A stretch of DNA of 64,000 bases from Ontholestes murinus (Eukaryota; Arthropoda; Insecta; Coleoptera; Staphylinidae): NCBI GenBank assembly GCA_963969525.1, contig OZ018397.1, forward strand, positions 48,842,963-48,906,962. The letters are read 5' to 3'. Positions 10,241 through 22,848 of the stretch are shown piece by piece (position 1 is the stretch's first letter; every line of letters starts with the position of its first letter). A model generated the notes under the pieces. It searched no databases. It had not been told where the DNA came from and worked only from the letters and a program-made list of their open reading frames with translations. Made by a program: the position numbers and the translations under genes.

Positions 10241-12620
10241 GTTGAAAATTGTTTACTTTATTTATAAATAAAATAACATTTATCACAAAAGCAAAATCAA
10301 TTGTCATTCCAGAAAATCATTCAAATTATAAAAAATTTAAAACAACAATCAATAATCAATAAAATCTTCACAAATATCGTCTAAAAATTATATAACACTT
10401 GAAACTTAAAAGTGAAGGAAATAAATATTTCAGCCAATCTTTCAAAATATTGTAAAAAATATAACTAATTAAACAATTGATTTCTAATATTCTAAATTCT
10501 ATTCCTAAATAGCATGACAATAATATTTTTCAGAAGAATTTTTTATAACTTGCTTAGGAACAAAATTATATCAATTAAAATTTGAAAATGAAATTCATGA
10601 AAAATGCATTCCACGATTTAAATAAAATATAAAAAAATAACTACTCAACGAAATTTCTTCAGGCTTTTAAAATATATTAAGACATAAATAAGCAATCGAA
10701 TTTTGTAAAAACAATTGACAAATAGAGCCTGAAAAAAAATTGCAACTGTTAAAATTTTAAAGCGAAGGAAATGAAAATTGTAGTTTACACTTCAAAATAT
10801 TGTAAAATCGTAACTACGTAACAAATTGGGATTACTTTTCTAGAATCTATTAACAAATAGTATAATAATACTATCGTTTAAGAAAAACTTGATAAATCAT
10901 GCTTCAAAACAAAATTTTCAAAAATTGAAATTCAAAAATGAAATTAATGAAAAATGCATTTCATGATTCTGAAAATTATAAAAAAATAACTACCGAAATA
11001 ATTCATTTGAAACTTTTAGAATATGTTAAGGCATAAATAAGCTATTATATTTTGTGAAAACAATTGACAAATAGAGCCTAGAAGAAAAATTTCAACAGTT
11101 AAAATTTAAAAGTGGAAGAAATGATAATTGCAGTCTACATTAAAAAATATTGTAAAAACTTAACTACTTAACCAATTGGTTTTAGTTCTCTAGAATCTAT
11201 TAATAAAGAGTAGAAAAATAATTTTGTTCAAGAAAAATTGATATATTATATTCGAAAACAAAATTATAAAAATTGAAATTTCTAAATGAAATTAATGAAA
11301 AATGCATTTCAAGATTTAAATAATTATAAAAAAATAACTACCGAAATAATTCCTTTAAACATTTTAGAATGTATTAATAGATAATTGAGTTTTCGTATTT
11401 TGTAAAAACAATTGACAAATAGAGATCAGAAACAAAACTACAATAGTTTAAACTTAAAAGCGAAGGAATCGAAAATTACAGTCTACACTTTAAAATATTG
11501 CAAAAACGTAACTACTTAACCAATTAGTTTTATTCGTCAATAATCGATTGTTAAATAGTAGAACAATAATATTGAAGAAAAAAAATTGATATATTTTGAT
11601 CGAAAAAAGAAAATTATAAAAATTGATATTTGAAAATGAAATTAATGAAAACTACATTTCACGATTTAAAACATTATAAAAATATAATTACTAAAACAAT
11701 TCATTTGAAACTTTTAGAATGTATTTAGTCATAAATAAGCTATAATTTTTTGTAAAAATAGTTGAAAACTATTGAACAGAACAGAAATTACAACAGTTAA
11801 AACGTAAAAGCGAAGGAAATGAAAATTGCAGTCTACATTGAAAAATATTGTAAAAACGTAACTGCTTAACGAATTGGCTTTAGTTCTCTTGAATACATTG
11901 ATAAATAGTAGAAAAACAATTTTATTCAAGAAAAAATAATATATTATGCTTGAAAACAAAATTATAAAAATTGAAATTTCGAAATGAAATTAATAAAAAA
12001 TCCATTTCAAAATTTAAATAATTATAAAAAAATAATTACTAGAAGAATTCCTTTGAAAATTTAAGAATGTATTAAGATATAAATAAGCTTTCAGATTTTG
12101 TAAAAATAATTGATAAATAGTGTCTAGAAAAATTTACAGCAGCTAAAACTTAAAATCAATGGAAATACAGTCTATCCTTCAAAATATTGCAAAAACGTAA
12201 CTACCCAACCGATTAGTTTTAATCCTCTATAACCGATTCATAAATAGTAGGACAATAATATTTGAAAACAATTGACAAATTGTGCTTGAAAACAAAATTA
12301 TGAAAATTGGAATTGAAATTAATGAAAAATGCTTAAACTTTCATATATATTAAGAAATGAACAAGCTTAAACTTATTAATAACAATTAACAAGCATAGCT
12401 TCGAAAAACAATATAACTGTTAAAACTTAAAAGCAGTAGAAATGAAAATTGCAGTCCATTCTTTAAAATATTGTAAAACAATAATTACTTAAGCAGTTTA
12501 GTTTTAATATTTTAGAATCTATTGATAACTATGAGGATTATAATATTTTATAAAACAATTTTGCTTAAAAACAAATTATAAAAATTTTAATTTTTAAATT
12601 AGGGTAGCGAAAAATGCATT
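10240..12620. repeat. 349-bp satellite array made of two related halves of about 175 bp
   Basis: The phrase CAATTGACAAATAGAGCC and its variants recurs at about 10712, 11061, 11409, 11759 and 12108, a step of 348-350 bp four times running; the next step is shortened to about 275 (12383). The second half of each unit, starting AATTGATATATTAT.TTCGAAA, aligns with the first half along its length, so the unit is a dimer of about 175-bp monomers. About six to seven units are visible. There is no coding potential. Confidence 0.85.
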
Positions 12621-13150
12621 GCATTTATAAAAATAACCTCTAAAGGAATTTTGTACAAAATTTTAAAATATATTAGGATATATATATATATATATATATA
12701 TCTACTTATATATACTTCCCAAAGCAATTTACATATATTTCCTGAAAAAAAATAATATTTAGAACTATTTAATATTAAAGCTATAAACCATTGATATATT
12801 CTATTTAGAAACAAAATTATAACGATTGAAACTTATACTGAGATTTATGAAATTTATTTAAAAAAAGAACCATTGAAGGATATAATTTTAATTCTAAGAA
12901 TATATTACAGAAAAGATAGGCTTTAAAATATTTAAAAAAATACATGACATATACCGCCCGAATAAAAAATTAAACACCTGAAACTTGAATGTGAATCATA
13001 TTGTAATATGTTTATATAGTTCTTATTGAAACAAAGAACAATTGAAGGTTAGAATAAATGAAAACTATTAAAAGTATCAAAGATAAATGAATATCATGTA
13101 ATTATTGGAACCTGATAAAGGAAAATACAAACCAACTATTATAATAACGA
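12621..13150. repeat. Degenerate continuation of the 349-bp satellite
   Basis: Phrases such as AAAAATGCATTGCATTTATA, GATATATTCTATTTAGAAAC and AAAATTATAACGATTGAAAC still resemble the half-unit, but spacing is lost. It contains an (AT)n microsatellite at about 12679-12701. Confidence 0.5.
12679..12701. repeat. (AT)n microsatellite
   Basis: An uninterrupted run of alternating A and T inside the degenerate satellite. Confidence 0.85.
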
Positions 13151-13395
13151 AGGTTTGATTAAACGTTATATTTTAGGAAGGGTGTTAGATAGAATTGCGG
13201 GTTAAGGCGGTGAATGATAGAGAGAAATTGTCTTAGGATACTTGGCTATTAAAACAAGTCCGATTTTTAATATTTTTCAAAACATATATTTGATGATTAT
13301 TGGACGATCACAACATTCATGCCGAGTTTGGATTCGAACCTAGGACCCCTGAACCTACAATCGGCACGCTAACCACTGTACTAACGTGGTCGGCT
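13150..13395 (-). mobile_element. tRNA-derived SINE
   Basis: The minus strand starts GCCGACCACG near 13394 and has a perfect polymerase III A box TAGTACAGTGG (13383-13373) and B box GGTTCGAATCC (13340-13330). The head folds only partly as a tRNA: acceptor GCCGA pairs with TCGGC but the T stem is poor, so this is a tRNA-derived head and not a tRNA gene. The body continues through CCAAGTATCCTAAGACAA to about 13150. The 3' end and target-site duplication are not defined. It sits between the 349-bp satellite and the TGTCATCTG array. Confidence 0.7.
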
Positions 13396-15619
13396 TTTTT
13401 GGTTTCTGGTTTCATTATATATTTGATATTTGTCGTGCCATACGAGAAAAGATATACTATCATCTAGTTATCTTTAACGTTTTCATGTTTATTTTTTCAT
13501 ATTCTACTTTATATCTATTACCTTTCATCTATACATGTGCTATATGTTCAAGTTTTAGTCAATTGTCATTTATAATCTATCAAATGTAATCTGACATGTA
13601 TCAACTATCATCTGTCAAATGGTATCCTTCATTTATATATAATATTTTAATTGTTAGGTCTGTTCTAGATTTTGTCAATAGTCAAATATCATCGACAATC
13701 TATCAATTATTAATGTTCCTCTGTTATCTGTTCTATATCAACTATAATCTATCAATTTCTATCTGTAATTTGTATCTGCCATCTGTCAACTATTAGCTGT
13801 CTACTAGTTTTCCTCTATTATTATTTAAAACCTTTCAAATGTCATAAGTCAATGGTCGTCCGTCATGTATCAATTATAATCTATCATTTGTTTTTCTTCT
13901 ATTAGATTTCTTCTAATTTGTAGTCATCTATTTTTGACTATTATTTTTCATTTGCAAGTTATGGTGTATCAGCTGTTAATTTTATTCTATTTTTATCGTC
14001 ATCTACAATCAAATATTTTTAGTCAACTGTAATCTATCTTCTAATATTTGTCAATTCTCATTCACAATCTACTATCTATATCAACTATCACCTGTAAAAT
14101 ATTATCTTTCAATTTCCATCGGTCTGCTAACTGTTATCTATTTAGTAATTTATGTCAATTTTTATATACAGTCTATCAATATTTATTTGTCAATTCTTAT
14201 TTATCATGTATGAAGTGATGTTTGCCAATTGTAACAATTTAACTGCTGTATGTCATCTATTTTTTTCGTTTGTCTATTTTCAGCTATGATCTGCCTTCTG
14301 ATTTATGTCAATTGTCGTATAAAATCATTCAACTATCATTTGACATTTATCAATTCTAATATTTTAATAATTATCTGCTTACTGGATTTCTCCAATTTCC
14401 AATTGTCCTTTACAATCTGTTAAATATTTTGTATTAATTGTGATCTATCTAGCTTTTGTTAATTGTCATCCGCAATCTATCTAATGTTGTTGTCTTCTAT
14501 AATCTGTATATCAAATATGTCAATTATAGTCAATCATCGACCAATTGTTATTTATCATTTGATATTTATCACCTCTAATATTTTATCTGCTACATATTTA
14601 TCAGGTTTTGCCAATTGTTATTTGGTATCTACAATCTATCAATTATCAATTGCCTATTATCATCTCTTATCTATCAACTATCATTCATCAATTACCATTC
14701 GTTATCTGTCGTATTGTTTATATTTATTATTCAATAATCAAGGAATTATATCTATGTGTCATATGCCAGCTGAAAATCATTTTTCTTTTTTTCAATTGTC
14801 ATCTATAGTTTTTCAACAAAGATCTGTCAATTATCAATTGTCAATTGTCGGCTGTCAACTGTTATCTGCATTTAATTTTGTAAATAGTCATATATAATCT
14901 ATCAAGTATTTGACTATCATCTTTCAGTTGTAACCTCTTAACAGGTGAATAATTGAAATACGTAATCTATCAATTATTAACAATTAATTGTCATATTTCA
15001 TACATCAAGTATTATTTGTCAATTATCATCTGTCTATAATCTATCAATTATTATCTACCAATTGTCACTTGTCATCTGTAATAATTATGATATATTTTTT
15101 CCATTGTCATTTACAATCTATCAACTGTTACTTATCAAGATTGTCAGTTGTCATCTGTCAATTATTATCTGTCGTTAGTTTTGTAATAATTGTCATATTC
15201 ACTCTATAAATTATCAAGTATTTATTGTCATCTATCATATATTAACTATTAATTTTCATTTATCATCTGTTATTTGTTTTCTAGTTTATGTCAATTATCC
15301 TCTGTAATCTATCAATTATCTGCCAATTGTCACCTGTCAACGGTATTCATTATGATATCATTTTTGTTTGTCGTTTACAATCTATCAACTTTTATCTATA
15401 AGTATCAATTGTCATCTGTCTTGAGTTTTATAAATTGTCATATATGATCTATCAACTAGCAAATGTCACTTGTCATCTCTCAAGTTTTACTAACATCGAT
15501 CAGATGTTATATTCTAACAGATAAATAATTCTCATGTACAATCTATCAAATATCAATTGTTTATTAACATATGTTATATATCAACTATTATTTGTCAATT
15601 ATCATTTTTATACATCTGC

Positions 15620-15645
15620 CTGATGAAGCCACTGTGTGGTTTCAG
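15620..15645 (+). repeat. Hammerhead-core-like hairpin motif, copy B
   Basis: CTGATGA, A, GCCAC-TGT-GTGG, but GAAAC is replaced by TTTCA, so the second conserved strand is lost. It is followed by AACAATAAATGTAAAAC, similar to what follows copy A. It sits as an insertion in the TGTCATCTG array. Confidence 0.35.
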
Positions 15646-17433
15646 TGTTCAACAATAAATGTAAAACCCTCTCAACTGTGTAGTTTTATTTCAATTATCA
15701 TTTGTTATCTGAGTTCTAGTTTATGTGAATTTTTCTGCATAATCTATCAGCTATCATGTCAATTGTCATATCTCAAGTTTTGATTATCATCTATCAGTTC
15801 TAAATTTCTAACAGGTGGACCACTGATGACTTGGCTATCAACTATCAATTGTTCATTGTCTTCTACAATTAATATATCAATGATACGTCAATTATTAATT
15901 GAGAAATTTCCTGCACCATCTGTTATCTATCTATCAACTTTTATCCATCAATTATCATCATTTATTTGTCGACTGTAATCTATGTGATATAATCTTTTGA
16001 CAGATATGTGTCTTCTACAAAAATAAGACAACTAACGTTTGTCAAATAGCTTCTGTCAATCATCATCGCACATTCATATATTTCAACTATCAACCAAGAT
16101 CTGTCAATATAACATCTGTGTTACATTTATCAATTTTCATTTGTCAACTGTCAACTTTGATCTTTTAGTTTTAGTTTTTTAACATATTGAGTTTGAGTTT
16201 TTCTCAATTATTCGTCATCTACAATCTATGAACTATCATTTGTTAACTATTATCTGTCATCTGTTGATTGTCATTTGTTATTTGCCATATTTTAACTATG
16301 ATCTTTCTTCTAGTTTATGTCAATTGTCATCTAGAATTGAAACAACTATTATTTAGTTTTTGTCAGTTGTCATCTACATCAATTATTAACTATGATCTAT
16401 CTATTATCACGTGTCGTCTGTCAGTTGTGTTGTCATCTACCACGTATCAACTGTCAGATGTAAGCTTTTAAAGAAATTCTGTCTTTAGTTATTATCATTT
16501 ATTTATTGGTCATCTATAATTTATCACCTATTTGTTAATTTTTATCTGTCATCTGTATAAAGTGTATGTGTCAATTTTCATTTTCCATTGTTATCTGACA
16601 TAACTTTTGGTAATTGACATCTACATCACTTATTAACTGTCATTTGTCTATTATAATGTGTTATATGTCAATTGTGGTCTATCTACGGTTTTAGGTTTTT
16701 TTTAGTTTTATTAATCGTCATATACAATCAATTAACTATCATCATATCTCATTGTTATCATATCATTTGCCAATTGTGATCACATATGTCATTGTTAATT
16801 AACATTTGTTTTATTTTAAAATGTATCCGTATTTTATTTTTTATAAATTGCTCATTGTCGTCCACAATTTACAAACTGTCATTTGTTAATTGTCATATGT
16901 TCCATATTAACTACCATCTATTAATTGTCACATGTTAACTATTATCTCTCATCTAGAATATTTTAATTGTCATCTACAATCTATCAACAATCATCTGTCA
17001 GTTGTCAGATGTCATTACTATCTGTCTTCTCGCCTTTATTAATAGTAATTTACACCAACCATTGACTATAATCTGACTATTATCATCTGTCATATGTCTA
17101 TTGTTATCTATCAATCGTTGGCTGACATTTAATTTTATTAGTTTTCATATAGAATCAATTGTTGTCAATCGATTATCATATCTCAAGTGTCAGCTGTCAT
17201 CGGTTCGTTGTAATCTTTCAAAATGTACCAGTCTTTTAGATTTTGTCAATTGTCATGTATAATCTGTCAACTATTATTCATATATCTAATGTATCAACCG
17301 TAATTTGTCAATTTACGCCTGTCAACTGTCTCCTACTATTTGTCAATTATATAAAAACTATCGATTATGAATGAAATGTAATATTCTGAACCATCATCTG
17401 TCACTTGCTATTTTTAACAGTTATCTTGTTTTT

Positions 17434-17457
17434 ATTATTATTATTATTATTATTATT
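17434..17457. repeat. (TTA)n microsatellite
   Basis: An uninterrupted TTA trinucleotide run, about eight copies, near the end of the TGTCATCTG array. Confidence 0.85.
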
Positions 17458-17690
17458 AAACTCTTATCTTCAAATTGTCATCTATCATATGACAATTGTC
17501 ATGCGTCAACTGTTACCTCTCTGTTACTTGTTATCAATAGTTATTTACAATCTATCAAATATTATCGTTCAATTGTCATCTGCCATATATCAACTATTAT
17601 CGGTCCATTGTCATCTGTCAATTATTATATATCTACTAGTTTAAGCCAATTATTAGAAAACATTTTAATCGAAAAGAAACCACATTACAA

Positions 17691-18310
17691 ATAATAATAC
17701 AATTGAAGTTTGCAAATAATCATTTGACAATCTATGAAATTAGTTAAATACTAACTAAAAACACTTAACAATCAATAAAATCGTTTGAATGTTGATGAGA
17801 AAATAAAATGAAAATTATTTAAACAGGTTACAGTGAAACAAATTGTAAAACAATTGAAGGTTTCCACGGAAAACAATTGAAATTAGTAAAATAAAACAAT
17901 ATAAACAATTGATAAGACTGAAACAGTTGAATGTCAGGACAGCAATCAATTGACATTTTTACAAGTTTGCAAAAAAGACAATTTGAATATTGGCGAAAAC
18001 GAAGTGAAAATTATTAAGAAAAATTGAAAATAGTTGCAATCAAGGAAAAAAACTACAGCATTTTTATATTAAAGAATAATTTTAATGTAATTTAAAAAAA
18101 CAGCTGAAATTAATGCCAGTTCAGACTAATTATAACACTAAGGAAAAAATCTGATTAAATAAAACAATTGAAACATTTTTAAACAAGAAAGAGTTACAAT
18201 TGAAAAAATTTCTAATACATCTATAAAGAAAACAATTGAAATTTGTAAAAAAAAAACAATTAAAAACACTATAAATTAAAGAAATTAATATAATTTACAC
18301 GATTATTATT
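17691..18310. repeat. AT-rich ACAATTGAA-phrase repeat
   Basis: ACAATTGAAG, AAACAATTGAAATT and ACAGTTGAA recur irregularly with A-rich spacers. It resembles the CAATTGA phrases of the 349-bp satellite but has no constant period. No genes. Confidence 0.5.
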
Positions 18311-18315
18311 TTATT

Positions 18316-18340
18316 TACTAATACTGTTTTCTTCTTTTAG
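18316..18340 (+). promoter_or_regulatory. Branch point and splice acceptor
   Basis: TACTAAT at 18316-18322, then a pyrimidine-rich run and TTTTAG ending at 18340. A second AG follows at 18346-18347 (TTTTCAG). The branch A is 19-26 nt before the AG, an appropriate distance. Both acceptors keep the same downstream frame. Confidence 0.6.
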
Positions 18341-18465
18341 TTTTCAGGTGGTTAGAAATACCTAGCAACGCCATCATTTCACGACCAGACGCAGTCATCA
18401 AGTCCACGACCCCGAGGCCTAATCGACAACGAACGTTCGAGAAAAATAATGAAATTGAAAAGTGA
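18341..18465 (+). CDS. Terminal coding exon of an unidentified host gene (partial)
   Basis: After the acceptor only one frame stays open: about 40 codons ending TGA at 18463-18465. It encodes FRWLEIPSNAIISRPDAVI and then KSTTPRPNRQRTFEKNNEIEK (FR only if the first AG is used). Codon use is far more GC-rich at third positions than the surrounding DNA (AAC GCC ATC, GTC ATC AAG, TCC ACG ACC), which is unlike every satellite frame here. A 3'UTR of about 300 bp with two AATAAA signals follows. The tail is hydrophilic and basic with a Thr/Pro/Arg stretch and no membrane segment. I do not recognise the protein. Upstream exons were not identified in the window, so the preceding intron would be at least several kb and full of satellite. 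Transcript evidence would settle it. Confidence 0.55.
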
Positions 18466-18775
18466 CGTATAAAAGACACGTGTCAAGTGCACGACTTGGC
18501 GATGACTCTTTTGACTTCCGTCTTCCATATAACTCAATAGTTTTAATTAACGCCACCGTAAAGCTTTTCGTAAACGTCGACGTGTTAACGTGTAAATTTC
18601 GCTTACTTATCCCCAGTTTAGGTTTAATGAGATTCCATCATTGTACTTATCTATATGTTTCATTCCACACGAGTGATTAGTGTAAATGTATAAATTCAAA
18701 TATTTATGTAAAATATAACTTTTGTAACCATTTGTAAAATGTAATAAAGAATAAATGCGATTTTAAAATATAAAA
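18466..18775 (+). other. 3'UTR of the terminal exon
   Basis: Unique, moderately GC-rich at first (CGTAAACGTCGACGTGTTAA), becoming AT-rich toward the end. It ends after two polyadenylation signals, with an A-rich run at about 18770. Confidence 0.5.
18743..18755 (+). terminator. Polyadenylation signals (two AATAAA)
   Basis: AATAAA at 18743-18748 and again at 18750-18755, with a likely cleavage zone 15-25 bp downstream near the A run at 18770. They fit the end of the transcript with the stop at 18463. Confidence 0.6.
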
Positions 18776-19130
18776 AAAAACAAGGTTAAATTTTTACGTG
18801 TTATTAATTACTGGATATTCCTAATTATGCATTAGTGTGGGCAGGATGTGGGCGTGTTTTGATTAATTAAAACGGCTACGACATAATCCGGCGGAAATTT
18901 ACCTGCACCTGTTTGTTCGGTTGAAAAACGTTATATTTATTTTTAGGAATGTGCAATGATGATTAAATTGGATAAGGTAAGTTGTTATGCAGATTATGGA
19001 TCTTCGCTTTATCAATAAAATTCATTAGTTATCGAAATGAAAGTAAATTAGAGTTTGATTGAAATTCTATATAATTTTTAATAAGAAATCATTGTATCTA
19101 AATCACTAATATTTTAAGAATATACAGGAG
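18776..19130. other. Unique DNA downstream of the gene end
   Basis: Moderately complex sequence with GTGGGCAGGATGTGGGCGTG and TAATCCGGCGGAAATTTACC and TAATTA cores at 18805-18870. It may be a continuation of a conserved island. No coding frame recognised. Confidence 0.35.
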
Positions 19131-19500
19131 AAAATCAGAGCAACAAAAATTTGATTCAGATGAAGAAAAAGTTGATTGAGTAATACTTGATGATAATGAA
19201 GTTAAAGTTGTAGGTGCAGAAAATTGCAAAAGAAAAATACTGGACAGAAAGTTACAGTTGAAAATAATGTTGTCGATGAAGACTTATTTAGTAATGTTAA
19301 ATATAATCATTGAGAAAGATCTTTCAATTAAGTGAGCTGCGTGAAAATAGTAAACTCTTAAAAACCTTTCTTCACAGGCTAAAAGTAGTTTAGAAAGGTT
19401 CCTAAGTGATTTAATCGAGTAATTGGGAAAGGACTTAGAAGGAAAAGAAAATGAAAAAGGAAAGAAGTCTATGGATGAAATTGATAATGAATAATATTTA
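19130..19500 (+). pseudogene. Decayed coding fragment, acidic, unrecognised
   Basis: Several short frames read as protein but are broken by stops and frameshifts: KSEQQKFDSDEEKVD, stop, VILDDNEVKVVGAENCKRKI, then in another frame GQKVTVENNVVDEDLFSNV, and later GKDLEGKENEKGKKSMDEID. The composition is rich in Glu, Asp and Lys. It could be part of a retroelement gag or a host pseudogene; no family is recognised. An ordinary AT-rich stretch would not be expected to give such charged runs. Confidence 0.3.
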
Positions 19501-19586
19501 TTATTATTAATGGGTAATGTAAACGAGAAAGAGAGTAATAATTGACTATTAAAAAAAAACGGAGTCGAATAAAATGATTTTTTTTT

Positions 19587-19647
19587 AAATTTTGTTTATT
19601 ACTTCTAAAATTTCTGATATCATTTCAAAGAGTAATAAACAAAATTT
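19587..19647. repeat. Short hairpin at start of satellite
   Basis: AAATTTTGTTTATTACT (19587-19603) and its exact reverse complement at 19631-19647, separated by 27 nt, with T- and A-runs extending the stem. Confidence 0.7.
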
Positions 19648-22600
19648 ATAAAAAAAATTTATTAAAACAGATTTTCTACAAAAAAATGTTTTAAAATTCG
19701 AAAATAAAAAGCTCTTAGAATCTAAAAACTCTTGAAAACGTTCTAAAATCTAAAGTCCACAAGCGATAACAGAAATTTCTAAAAAGTGTTTATTTATTTT
19801 CATAAAAACCAAAACTTTATTAAAACAGACATTCTAAAAATATTACTATAAATACCGAAACGAAAATCTTCTAAAATGCAAAATCCCTTAAATAAGTGCT
19901 AAAATCTAAAGTTTGAACCTAAGAACCAAAATTCCTAAGGGTATTTGTTTATTTCCGTAAAAACAAAAATTTGAAGAAGAAAAACTTCATCGAAACGAAC
20001 TTCAAGAATTTAAAAACTCCTTAAATCTTCTTAAAATCGAAAAGTGGTATTAGAAATTCCAATGAGTATTTGTTGATTTCCGCAAAAACCAGAATTGGGA
20101 AACAAATTTCATGAAAGAGGAAATTCTAAACATATAGTTTTAAATCTTTAAAATTCTAAAAAGTCCTATAATCTAAAAGCAATAATAGAAATTTATAAAA
20201 GTATTTGTTTATTTTCAAAAGACCAAAATTTAGATAAAAACAGAAATTCTAAACAAATTAGTTTAATAAATCGAAACAAAAAAATCTACCAGAATCAAAA
20301 AACTCTTAAATCTTAAACTTCCTTAAATCCAAAATTGATATTAGATAAGAATAAAATAAAATGAGGAAACAAATTTCATAAAAGCAGAAATTCTAAAAAA
20401 AAATTGTTTTAATTTTGAAGCGAAAAATAGTTTAGTTTACACGCTAAAAACTCCTAAAATCTAAAAGCAGTAACAAAATTTTCTAAAATTATTTGTTTAT
20501 TTGCATAAGAATAAAAATTTAGATAAAACAGAATATCTAAAATTAATTTGATACATTCAAATAAAAAATTTCCGACAATCAAAAAGCTCTTTAAAATCCA
20601 AAGTCTTAAAGTGATAAGAGAAAAAAAAATTGTTTACTTCCGTAAAAACTACAATTTGAAAAAAGCGTTGATAAAAATAGAAATTCTAAAAAAGAAATAT
20701 CGAAATGAAAAATCTATTAGAATCTAAGATCTTTCTATTTTCTAAATCCGAGAGTCTAAAAGTCAGAAAATCGAAAAATCATTTCCAAAATATACAGAAA
20801 AAACAAACAAACAAATAAAAAATTTTATACACTGAAATAAATATCTCCGAGAATCAAAAATCTCTTTAAAACTTCGTAAAATCCAAAGTCTAAAAATGAT
20901 AAGAGAAACAAAATATATTGTTTTAGTTCCCTAAAAACTAGAATTAAAAAAAAAAACCTTGATAAAAATTGAAATTCTAATAAAAAATTTAGTTATAACC
21001 ATCGAAATGAAAAATTTATTAGAATCTAAAAGTCACAAAACAAAAACAAACCAACAAACAAAACAAAACTAAATTTAATACATTGAAATAAATATATCCG
21101 AGGAATAAAAACCTCTTTAAAACTTCCTAAAATCCAAAGTCTAAAAGTGATAAGAGAAATAAAATTGTTTACTTTCGTAAAAACTAGAATTTGAAAAAAA
21201 ACTTAATAAAAATAGAAATTCTAAAAAGATATAGTTTTAATTTAAACATGGAAATGAAAAATCTGTTAAAATCTAAAATCTTAAAAAAAAATTATAAAAT
21301 TGAGAGTCTAAAAGTTAGTAAATCAAAAAGTCGTTTCAAAATTAGAAACAATAAACAAACAAAACAAAACAAAATTTAATACATTTAAATAAATATCTCC
21401 GAGAATCAAAAACATTTTTAAAACCTAAAATCTAAAAGTTTAAAAGTAATAAACGAAAAAAAATATAAAAAACTAGAATTTAGAAATAAGCCTTGATAAA
21501 AATTCAAATTCTAAAAAGAGATTTATTTTTAAACATCGAAATGAAAAATCATTGAGAATATAAAATCTTTTAAAAACATTTCTAAAATAGAGAGTCTAAA
21601 GTCAGACAATCTAAAGGTTATTTCAAAAATAGAAACAAAAATCCTACTAAAACTCTTTAAACAAAATTAGATAAAACTAGTTTTTAAATATCAACTTTAA
21701 AAATAAAGTCTTTAAACTATGAAACCCAAAATAAAAAAATGAACAGAAAAATAATCCAAAATTGAGAATAAAATTGAAAAAAAAAGAAATTTTAACACGG
21801 AAACTAAAAATCTTCTATAATCTATAAACTTTTTGAAACCATAATAAGAACAGAACATTTTTAGCTTATTAAAATTGGTTTAAATATATCTGTAAAATCT
21901 TAAAAAACTATGAAAAATCTAAGTTCTCAAAAGTAACAACAGAAATTTTAGAAATGTAGTTTTAAACACTGATATGAAAAATCTGCTAGAATCTAAAAAC
22001 TCATTAAAATTAAAAAATCTGAAAAATATAAAAATTCTAAAAGCTCTTTAAATTTTAAAGTTTAAAAATCATAAGAGAAATTCCAAACATTTTGTTGTAA
22101 GCATAAAAAAAATCGTCTAGAAACTCCTTAAAACAGAATTAAAAAAACTTTTATGGGTGTTTCTAAAATATTACCATTAAAAATAAATATTAGCCTTAAA
22201 ATTATCTCAAAAACTGTAAGCACCAAAATTCGGAAATAAATCCTCCAAAAATTAAAGTTAAGGTCTGAGAACTTCTCCAAAACTTTTAAAAATTATAGCT
22301 TAAAAAGTTAAGTATTCTGAAGGTCACAACAGAAGTCCCAGAAAAAGAGTTAATATCGAAATAAAATTCTGCCAGTGTCGAGATAATCCTTAAAACCAAA
22401 ATTAAAACAAAAAAAAACTAAAATACGGCATTAAAATTAGTATTAATCTTTAAAATTCTATTAAACTGAAGGAAGAAAATGTAAAATGTAAATTTACGTT
22501 TCCAGAAAATCATAAAAGAAATTTTTAAGATGGATGGTTTTAAATATAAAAACAAACAATTTCATAAAATCTACAAACTCTTTAAAACTAAAAATTTTAG

Positions 22601-22740
22601 ACGTATTTCTAAAATATCAACAGTAAAAAATTAGTCTCAAATACCAAGAAAATTGTAAAACGCAAAACTCAAAAAAAGCTTGCCAAAATCTAAAATTGTA
22701 GAAAAAGACAATAACAAAAATTTGAAAAACAAAGCACCTA
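19600..22740. repeat. A-rich satellite, alternating two unit types, about 250-300 bp
   Basis: Two phrases alternate: GAAATGAAAAATCTATTAG (about 20702, 21002, 21247, 21537, 21970) and ATCTCCGAGAATCAAAA (about 20567, 20843, 21092, 21393). Like-to-like steps are 240-300 bp, so the array is a dimer of roughly 145-bp monomers. Between them lie TAAAAGTGATAAGAGAAA and AAAAACTAGAATTTGAAAAA. It degenerates toward both ends. No genes; the short frame at 21191-21379 is repeat. Confidence 0.7.
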
Positions 22741-22848
22741 CAAATAGACCTTTATTATTCTTTGCCGGTCTTCAAACTTTTGAAGATGATTATGGGGAAT
22801 TTCCTTCTTCCTAGGTTTCCTTGGAATATTCATTATTCTATTCTATTA

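Larger units (their letters stand above)
13440..17690 (+). repeat. Degenerate TGTCATCTGTCAA short-period array, + orientation
   Basis: Over 4 kb of loosely tandem CTGTCA/TATCAA phrases: TGTCAATTGTCATCTGTCAA, ATCTATCAACTATCATCTG, CTACAATCTATCAATTATC. Spacing drifts around 8-20 bp. All long open frames here (for example 14463-14897) are Ser/Leu/Ile/Tyr/Cys strings produced by the repeat. If the exon at 18341 is real, this array lies in the intron before it. Confidence 0.85.

Noticed and set aside
13317..13396. A functional tRNA gene
   Set aside because: A and B boxes fit, but the T stem and acceptor do not pair properly and a SINE-like body follows.
14463..14897. 144-codon + strand open frame
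   Set aside because: Low-complexity translation of the TGTCATCTG array; neighbouring frames give the same composition.
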